Assembly: GCA_029821455.1 (NCBI GenBank)
Contig: JALGTI010000305.1
Coordinates: forward strand, 1-5,684
DNA length: 5,684 nt
Origin: Candidatus Zipacnadia bacterium
GTDB lineage: Bacteria; Armatimonadota; Zipacnadia; Zipacnadales; Zipacnadaceae
Reading direction: 5' to 3'
Shown here: one piece after another, positions 1 through 3,480 of the stretch
Layout of the letters: every line of letters begins with the position of its first letter
Numbering within the stretch: the first letter of the stretch is position 1
Program-made: the position numbers and the translations under genes
Notes under the pieces: generated by a model
The model's input: the letters and a program-made list of their open reading frames with translations, nothing else
What the model was told of the DNA's origin: nothing
Database searches by the model: none

Positions 1-105
1 CATCGTGACCTAGCCGCGACCGCCTGCCCAGGCAAACATCTGGAAGTGGCGGCTCTCGCCAGGCAAGCCGCCAGGTCGCTGAAACAGCGTGTCAACCCTG
101 AGTAG
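1..105 (+). CDS. C-terminal end of an N-acetylmuramoyl-L-alanine amidase (Amidase_2 / T7-lysozyme-like), 5' truncated by window
   Basis: Frame 1 is open from base 1 to a TAG at 103-105 and gives 34 residues beginning HRDLAATACPG. This is the hallmark of the C-terminal zinc site of the Amidase_2/PGRP family: in T7 lysozyme a His and a Cys eight residues apart (H122 and C130) hold the catalytic zinc, and here H1 and C9 have exactly that spacing, followed by the usual Pro-Gly. The family cleaves the amide bond between N-acetylmuramic acid and L-alanine in peptidoglycan, in cell-wall turnover, lysis or as a phage endolysin. After CPG comes a short helix-like, Ala/Arg-rich tail and the stop, a normal place for such a domain to end. 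The first zinc ligand, any signal peptide and the start lie outside the window, so a cellular and a phage enzyme cannot be told apart. Recognition rests on a short motif. Confidence 0.8.
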   Translation, partial: HRDLAATACPGKHLEVAALARQAARSLKQRVNPE

Positions 106-357
106 CTCTGGCTGCTTCATCTGGTTTCCTGCCAATGCAAAAGAGGGACATCTACCTTGCACAAAGCGGGTCATCACCACTTTGTTCCCACAAAACTGCC
201 GAGCCATCTGCGGAACTATGAGGTGGCCTGTAGCAGCCAAATAAGTGGCCAGAGAGGCCGACTAGGGAGTATCAGAAGACTGTATAACTCAAAACTCAGC
301 GAATCCTACCGCAACGTGCCGAATGATTTCGAGTCACAGCGATAGCCCTACATTGGC
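106..357. other. Non-coding or unrecognised stretch between amidase stop and methylase promoter
   Basis: No gene I can name. The amidase frame stays open after its TAG at 103-105 for 79 further codons, to a TAG at 343-345. A TTG at 157 with a GAGGG at 143-147 could start a 62-residue reading, but the composition (basic, His/Ser-rich) matches no family I know. A 76-residue opposite-strand reading (240 to 10) runs into the amidase coding region and looks like a shadow. I see no tRNA, clear terminator or insertion-sequence end. It is probably the intergenic boundary of the inserted cassette. Confidence 0.4.
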
Positions 358-395
358 TTGACATCTAACGTTCGATTTGCTATAAAGTGAGTAGG
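347..395. repeat. Short inverted repeat CCTAC...GTAGG bracketing the methylase promoter
   Basis: CCTAC at 347-351 and its complement GTAGG at 391-395 lie 6 nt before the -35 hexamer and 4 nt after the -10 hexamer. The arms would place a symmetric site across the whole promoter. They are only 5 bp long and another CCTAC occurs at 305-309, so chance is a real alternative. A role as a binding site for a regulator, or for the methylase itself, is conjecture. Confidence 0.2.
358..386 (+). promoter_or_regulatory. Sigma-70-type promoter of the restriction-modification cassette
   Basis: TTGACA at 358-363 is a perfect -35 hexamer. A 17-bp spacer follows, then TATAAA at 381-386, one mismatch from TATAAT. 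Transcription should start near 393, leaving a 5' UTR of about 23 nt that contains the AGGAGG at 404-409 of the methylase. There is no sign of a separate control (C) protein gene. The spacer holds the palindrome AACGTT (367-372). Confidence 0.85.
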
Positions 396-415
396 CTGTC
401 GCCAGGAGGAAGCGC

Positions 416-1276
416 GTGGCCTCAAAGCAGCAGGCATCTGTAACGGACCAAAACCGCTCAGTTGACCCCCGGAATGCTCTGAATGAACTTACCGGCGGTG
501 AGTGGCTATACTTCACCAAGACTGTAATTTCCACAAGCTTCCCATCCGAATACAGCCATAACCTTCGCAAGGAGCATGGTGCGAACAAGCCTCCCAGGTT
601 GATGAAGTCCCTGATCGAGTTCTTCACCAAGGGAGGCGAGCTCGTATTGGACCCGTTTGCCGGGGTTGGTGGGACATTGATTGGGGCATCCATCGCGGAA
701 CCCCAGCGCAAGTGTGTTGGAGTGGAGATAGACCCCCGTTGGGTCGCTATCTACCACCAGGTTGTCGAGGAGAACTCCGATCTCACGCTCCAGGAGATGA
801 TTACCGGAGACTGCCGCGAGGTGATGGCTGATTATCCTGAGGCGCACTTTGACTTCATTGTCACAGACCCCCCCTACAATATTCACCTCAAACGAACGAT
901 GTCTAACGGTAATTACCCTGAGTTCGCCAACCGCCAAACTGACTACAACATGGAGTCCGACAAGGAAGGCGATTTGGCGAACCTCCCTGACTACGAAGCC
1001 TACTTGGACGCAATGGAAGCGGTCTTTCGAGATTGCCATCGAGTACTTGGTGAAAAGCGGTACATGGCCGTCATCATCCGTAATGCATACCAGAACAGCG
1101 AGTACATGTTCACTCACGTTGATATAGCGCGTCGAGCTCAAAGGGCCGGCTTTGTCCCCAAAGGTGAGAATGTGTGGTACCAGAACGGGGCGAAGCTGCG
1201 TCCATACGGCTACCCATATGCGTACGTCCCAAATATCTCCCACCAGTTTATCGTTATCCTTCGTAAGGCAAGCTAG
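416..1276 (+). CDS. DNA methyltransferase, amino (N6-adenine/N4-cytosine) type, of an R-M system
   Basis: A 286-residue S-adenosylmethionine-dependent DNA methylase, the modification half of an R-M pair. Visible motifs, in order: an N-terminal segment containing PSEYSHNLRKEHGANKPPRL (about residues 43-62); motif I DPFAGVGGT (79-87), the SAM-binding loop; an acidic strand end VGVEIDP (101-107); GDC (131-133); catalytic motif IV DPPY (151-154), which flips and methylates an exocyclic amino group; and a C-terminal PYGYPYAYVPN...HQFIVILRK block (263-284). DPPY favours N6-adenine, though N4-cytosine cannot be excluded. Motif I precedes motif IV with only about 65 residues between, so there is no large recognition domain between them; the specificity region is probably the 155-205 segment or the C terminus. 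The GTG start at 416 is chosen because AGGAGG lies at 404-409, 6 nt upstream, and the promoter at 358-386 fits it. It is first in a two-gene operon with the endonuclease, so protection would be made before cutting. Target sequence unknown. Confidence 0.92.
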   Translation: MASKQQASVTDQNRSVDPRNALNELTGGEWLYFTKTVISTSFPSEYSHNLRKEHGANKPPRLMKSLIEFFTKGGELVLDPFAGVGGTLIGASIAEPQRKCVGVEIDPRWVAIYHQVVEENSDLTLQEMITGDCREVMADYPEAHFDFIVTDPPYNIHLKRTMSNGNYPEFANRQTDYNMESDKEGDLANLPDYEAYLDAMEAVFRDCHRVLGEKRYMAVIIRNAYQNSEYMFTHVDIARRAQRAGFVPKGENVWYQNGAKLRPYGYPYAYVPNISHQFIVILRKAS

Positions 1277-1291
1277 GGCTTAGGAGACGCT

Positions 1292-1990
1292 ATGCCCACT
1301 TACGGCGAGCGTGAGTTGATTGTACCGGCATTGCGTGCCATTCTGCGTGAGCCAGGTATTTCCACCAGCAGACTCATCGATGTGTTGACTGAAGAGCTAG
1401 AACCCACAGGTCGCGATGCCGACACAATTGATGGTCGTAATGACACTTTTTTCAGCCAAAAGGTCCGCAACCTTAAGTCCCACAACACGCTGGAAAAGCA
1501 CGCCTGGGCCACCTATGAGGATGGCAACTGGTATATAACGGACGTCGGCAGAAAGTATCTGGTAGGAGATGATGAGATAGCAGTCGGACTGGAATACCAA
1601 GGATTTTCGTCCGAAGACATTTCGCATGAGTTGGATGATATAGTCATCGAAGAGGGAGCCGAAACGACACGGTCTGTAACTGTTCGCCGACGCTCTCAGC
1701 GATTGAGGGACGAAGCCATCCGGCGCTTCATGGAAACGCATGATGGTCGCTTATATTGCACCGCTTGTCAATTTGACTTCGAGCAAGCCTATGGCGAGCG
1801 AGGGGAAGGGTTTATAGAGATGCATCACACACAGCCCCTTAGGGAGGCGGACGTGCAAGGCGAGTTACTTTCACAGCTCCTTGAGGATGAGATCATAGTC
1901 CCTCTATGTTCGAACTGCCACTGCATGATTCATCGGTATCCAAACGATGCAGTCACTGTTGAAGAGTTGCGCCAGATGCGGAATTCGTAG
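1292..1990 (+). CDS. HNH restriction endonuclease with N-terminal Mrr_N-like winged helix
   Basis: A 232-residue protein read as the cutting half of the R-M pair. Residues about 1-90 look like the winged-helix domain found at the N terminus of Mrr-like enzymes: a PTYGE opening, a helix-rich middle, then FSQKVRNLKSHNTLE (54-68) and WYITDVGRKYL (80-90), which would contact DNA. Residues about 100-150 are an acidic then Arg-rich linker. The C-terminal HNH nuclease has C156-x2-C159, the catalytic EMHH (176-179), and C206-x2-C209-H210...H214, that is, the metal-binding fold plus the four-Cys structural zinc knuckle seen in McrA-like HNH enzymes. All key residues are present, so it is probably active. 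It starts 15 bp after the methylase stop, with AGGAG at 1282-1286, 5 nt before the ATG, and no promoter between, so the two are co-transcribed. A methylation-dependent (type IV) enzyme is the main alternative, but the partner methylase argues for type II. Confidence 0.9.
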   Translation: MPTYGERELIVPALRAILREPGISTSRLIDVLTEELEPTGRDADTIDGRNDTFFSQKVRNLKSHNTLEKHAWATYEDGNWYITDVGRKYLVGDDEIAVGLEYQGFSSEDISHELDDIVIEEGAETTRSVTVRRRSQRLRDEAIRRFMETHDGRLYCTACQFDFEQAYGERGEGFIEMHHTQPLREADVQGELLSQLLEDEIIVPLCSNCHCMIHRYPNDAVTVEELRQMRNS

Positions 1991-2157
1991 CGCATGGCGG
2001 TCACTCAGAGCACGGGCAGGGATTCGAGTATGTTGACTAGGCGACCAGACTGATACATAAGCCCCCATTGACCTTCTGAAGGCCTTTGCGAGCCTCATCC
2101 GCCGCGCTGGGTTTTTCTTTTCTGGCGGCTTCTCTTGGCAAAACTCCCCAAAACGGC
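1991..2157. other. Intergenic region between the R-M cassette and the str operon promoter
   Basis: No gene is supported here; the longest reading starting just after the endonuclease stop is 19 codons (1994-2053). A T-rich run (about 2111-2122) follows GC-rich sequence, but I find no convincing stem directly before it, so the terminator of the R-M cassette is not located. Two runs of four A at 2140-2143 and 2150-2153 lie just upstream of the rpsL promoter and might act as a weak UP element. Confidence 0.4.
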
Positions 2158-2186
2158 TTGACAAGCCCAGTAGGGGTCGCTATACT
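2158..2186 (+). promoter_or_regulatory. Strong sigma-70-type promoter of the str operon
   Basis: TTGACA at 2158-2163 (perfect -35), a 17-bp spacer, and TATACT at 2181-2186 (one mismatch from TATAAT). Transcription is expected near 2193. The next gene on this strand is rpsL, so this promoter probably drives rpsL-rpsG-fusA and perhaps tuf independently of the R-M cassette upstream. Such a near-ideal promoter suits genes that must be highly expressed. Confidence 0.88.
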
Positions 2187-2318
2187 TTGAAAATTCCGCT
2201 GGCAAGCGTCGCCTGTTTTTCCTGCTTTCAGCAGATGTTTGGCGGGCGGCGAACTGTCGGGGGTGAAGAGCAACAGCCAATAGGCTTTCAGCTTCGTAGA
2301 ATTGTCCAAGAGGATGAG

Positions 2319-2346
2319 CCCCTCGCGCTGATGCCGGGGGGTTTTT
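2319..2346 (+). terminator. Terminator-like hairpin in the rpsL leader (possible attenuator)
   Basis: CCCCTCGCG at 2319-2327 can pair with 2332-2341 (nine pairs, two of them G-U, one bulged C at 2335), closing a CTGA loop, and is followed at once by TTTTT (2342-2346). This is the form of a Rho-independent terminator. It lies between the promoter and rpsL, so full termination would silence the operon; conditional termination is more likely if it works at all. Confidence 0.5.
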
Positions 2347-2368
2347 GTGTCTCCAAGATTGCTGTAAC

Positions 2369-2400
2369 CGGCCCAGCTCGGCAAGAGTAATGAGCGGCCG
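2369..2400 (+). promoter_or_regulatory. Hairpin immediately upstream of the rpsL ribosome binding site
   Basis: CGGCC (2369-2373) pairs with GGCCG (2396-2400) and GCTC (2376-2379) with GAGC (2392-2395), giving nine Watson-Crick pairs, with a two-base CA bulge and a 12-nt loop. It ends three bases before the GAGGAG at 2404-2409, so it could present or hide the ribosome binding site, or serve as a protein-binding site. Function is not shown. Confidence 0.5.
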
Positions 2401-2403
2401 ATA

Positions 2404-2409
2404 GAGGAG
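2404..2409 (+). promoter_or_regulatory. Ribosome binding site that fixes the rpsL start at 2418
   Basis: GAGGAG at 2404-2409 stands 8 nt before the GTG at 2418-2420. The in-frame GTG at 2409-2411 overlaps this site and cannot use it. S12 proteins almost always begin M-P-T, and the 2418 start gives MPTVSQLVRK, so the longer reading is wrong. Confidence 0.9.
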
Positions 2410-2417
2410 TGACACGG

Positions 2418-2831
2418 GTGCCTACTGTCAGCCAACTGGTGCGCAAGGGACGCAAGAAGAAGATGATAAAGATGAAGACGCCTGCCCTGAAGGTGGCTTG
2501 GAACGCCGTCAAGCGCAAGTCGCGGATGATGGAGGGAGCACCCCAGCGCCGTGGCGTGTGCACCCGTGTATGGGCGCAGACGCCAAAGAAGCCGAACTCG
2601 GCGCTCCGCAAATGTGCGCGGGTGCGACTGTTCAATCGTCAGGAAGTGACCTCCTACATCCCCGGCGAGGGCCACAACCTGGCCGAACACAGCATTGTGC
2701 TGCTGCGTGGGGGGCGTGTGAAAGACCTCAACTCGGTCAAGTATCACGTCGTGCGCGGAACCCTCGACGCCGCTGGTGTTGAAGGGCGTAAGACTTCGCG
2801 CTCCAAGTACGGCACGAAGAAGGAGACCTAA
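2418..2831 (+). CDS. rpsL: 30S ribosomal protein S12
   Basis: S12 sits at the decoding centre of the 30S subunit, helps tRNA selection and touches EF-G. From the GTG at 2418 it is 137 residues, opening MPTVSQLVRKGRKKK. Landmarks: PQRRGVCTRV (42-51), TPKKPNSALRK (55-65, with K57 and K58 equal to E. coli K42 and K43), GEGHNL (83-88), H91 (E. coli H76), GGRVKDL (98-104, with K102 and D103 equal to K87 and D88) and RSKYGTKK near the end. A 17-residue basic segment at 25-41 replaces three residues in E. coli, so this is the long form like that of Bacillus. Odd points: the near-universal P-G-V-R after KDL reads N-S-V-K (105-108), GHNLQEHS reads GHNLAEHS, and RLTNG reads RLFNR. It is first in the str operon, behind a long leader. 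Identity is certain; the start is well supported. Confidence 0.98.
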   Translation: MPTVSQLVRKGRKKKMIKMKTPALKVAWNAVKRKSRMMEGAPQRRGVCTRVWAQTPKKPNSALRKCARVRLFNRQEVTSYIPGEGHNLAEHSIVLLRGGRVKDLNSVKYHVVRGTLDAAGVEGRKTSRSKYGTKKET

Positions 2832-2846
2832 GAACTTCCGGAACCA

Positions 2847-2887
2847 TCACCCGCCGGCCGCCAAGCCACTAACAGCCCTTGGGGTGA
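2847..2887 (+). promoter_or_regulatory. Hairpin in the rpsL-rpsG intercistronic gap
   Basis: TCACCC (2847-2852) can pair with GGGTGA (2882-2887), and inside it CAAG (2862-2865) with CTTG (2878-2881), ten pairs with a nine-base bulge on the 5' side. It fills much of an 84-bp gap and ends 15 nt before the AGAGGTG of rpsG. In E. coli, S7 represses its own operon by binding the rpsL-rpsG gap, so the location is suggestive, but I cannot match the sequence to the E. coli site. Confidence 0.4.
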
Positions 2888-2915
2888 GGTTGACAGCTCA
2901 AAGAGGTGCGCGGTT

Positions 2916-3386
2916 ATGCCCAGAAAGGGCGAAGTAGCCAAGCGAGACATAGATCCGGACCCTGTGTTCGGCTCCAAAGTCGTCGCCAAGTTCATCAATT
3001 GTCTGATGAAGGGCGGCAAAAAGAGCGTCGCTGAACGCATCTTCTATGCCGCCATGCAGGCAATTGCTGAGAAGACCGGGCGCAACGCGACTGAGGTCTT
3101 CTGTCAGGCACTACGTAACGTCATGCCCGTAGTCGAGGTGCGCCCACGGCGTGTTGGGGGCGCTACTTACCAGGTGCCAGTCGAGGTTTCCACGCGTCGG
3201 CAGCTTACTCTTGCCATCAGGTGGTTGCTGGCCGCCACTCGCGCGCGGCATGAGCGGATCATGGCCGATCGCCTAGCGGGCGAACTGATGGACGCGGCGA
3301 ACCGCGAGGGCGAGGCGGTGCGCAGACGCGAGGATGTCCAGAGGATGGCTGAGGCTAATCGGGCCTATTCGCACTATCGCTGGTGA
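2916..3386 (+). CDS. rpsG: 30S ribosomal protein S7
   Basis: S7 starts assembly of the 30S head by binding the 3' major domain of 16S rRNA and lies near the E site and the mRNA exit. The protein is 156 residues, a standard bacterial length, and opens with the family's MPRKGEVAKRDIDPDPV. Visible signatures are KFINCLMKGGKKSVAE (25-40), RPRRVGGATYQVPVEV (76-91), the core of the RNA-binding beta hairpin region, LAIRWLLAATRAR (99-111) and the C-terminal REDVQRMAEANRAYSHYRW (138-156). Nothing is missing. The ATG at 2916 has GAGGTG at 2903-2908, 7 nt away. It follows rpsL by 84 bp and precedes fusA by 94 bp, with no convincing promoter between. In E. coli S7 is the translational repressor of this operon; whether it is here is inference. 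Confidence 0.98.
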   Translation: MPRKGEVAKRDIDPDPVFGSKVVAKFINCLMKGGKKSVAERIFYAAMQAIAEKTGRNATEVFCQALRNVMPVVEVRPRRVGGATYQVPVEVSTRRQLTLAIRWLLAATRARHERIMADRLAGELMDAANREGEAVRRREDVQRMAEANRAYSHYRW

Positions 3387-3433
3387 AGACTGTTGCCAGA
3401 GCGCAATCTTGACAATCTGAGTATGAAACGCTG

Positions 3434-3468
3434 GCTACCGCGATGGAGTTTGACGGACGCGCCGTAGC
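3434..3468 (+). promoter_or_regulatory. Hairpin just upstream of fusA, with a decoy-like ATGGAGTT in its loop
   Basis: GCTAC (3434-3438) pairs with GTAGC (3464-3468) and CGCG (3439-3442) with CGCG (3458-3461), nine Watson-Crick pairs with a two-base CC bulge and a 15-nt loop. The loop begins ATGGAGTTTGA (3443-3453), almost a copy of the fusA start ATGGAGTTGA (3481-3490). The ATG at 3443 would encode 15 residues and stop at 3488-3490, overlapping the fusA start. A role in setting fusA translation is possible but unproven. Confidence 0.4.
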
Positions 3469-3480
3469 TAGGTACGGGAG

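Larger units (their letters stand above)
2193..2417 (+). promoter_or_regulatory. Long structured 5' leader of the str operon mRNA
   Basis: About 225 nt separate the inferred transcription start from the rpsL GTG, far more than a ribosome binding site needs. Four inverted repeats can be drawn: CTGCT-TTC-AGCAG (2222-2234), which may sit inside TCGCC/GGCGA; AGCC-AATA-GGCT (2275-2286), inside GAAG (2265-2268)/CTTC (2292-2295); a GC-rich hairpin followed by five T (2319-2346); and a 9-bp hairpin just before the ribosome binding site (2369-2400). A GGGGG at 2259-2263 could compete for the CCCC at 2319-2322 and so break the terminator-like hairpin. No open frame with a good start is evident in it. 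Regulation by attenuation or by a ribosomal protein is an inference. Confidence 0.55.

Noticed and set aside
10..240. 76-residue reading on the - strand
   Set aside because: It overlaps the amidase coding end on the opposite strand, has no recognisable motif, and has no clear ribosome binding site.
157..345. 62-residue reading with TTG start and a GAGGG 9 nt upstream
   Set aside because: No family resemblance, low-complexity basic/His/Ser composition and a rare start codon. It ends just before the R-M promoter. I leave it as probably non-coding.
368..380. GTTCGATT resembling a tRNA T-loop
   Set aside because: It lies in the promoter spacer, with no flanking T-stem, anticodon arm or acceptor stem.
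259..2040. GACTAGG near 260 and 2035 as possible direct repeats flanking the R-M cassette
   Set aside because: Seven bases only, with different flanks; within chance expectation at this length.
2070..2122. Possible terminator of the R-M cassette before the T-rich run at 2111-2122
   Set aside because: Only 3-5 bp stems with long loops can be drawn, and none ends directly before the T run.
2187..2390. 67-residue reading in the rpsL leader
   Set aside because: It would begin with TTG at or before the expected transcription start, has no ribosome binding site, and runs through the predicted hairpins.
2409..2417. Longer rpsL starting at GTG 2409
   Set aside because: That codon overlaps the ribosome binding site, and it adds M-T-R before the universal M-P-T start of S12.
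2037..2747. 236-residue reading on the - strand across the leader and rpsL
   Set aside because: It is antisense to a certain ribosomal protein gene and to its promoter, and its sequence has no domain-like features. The same holds for the long - strand readings opposite the methylase (506-1243) and fusA (3514-4251).
2890..2895. TTGACA before rpsG
   Set aside because: No acceptable -10 hexamer at 16-18 bp; the best AT-rich stretch falls on the rpsG start codon itself.
3409..3414. TTGACA before fusA
   Set aside because: The bases 17 bp downstream read TGGCTA, a poor -10 box, so an internal promoter is not supported.
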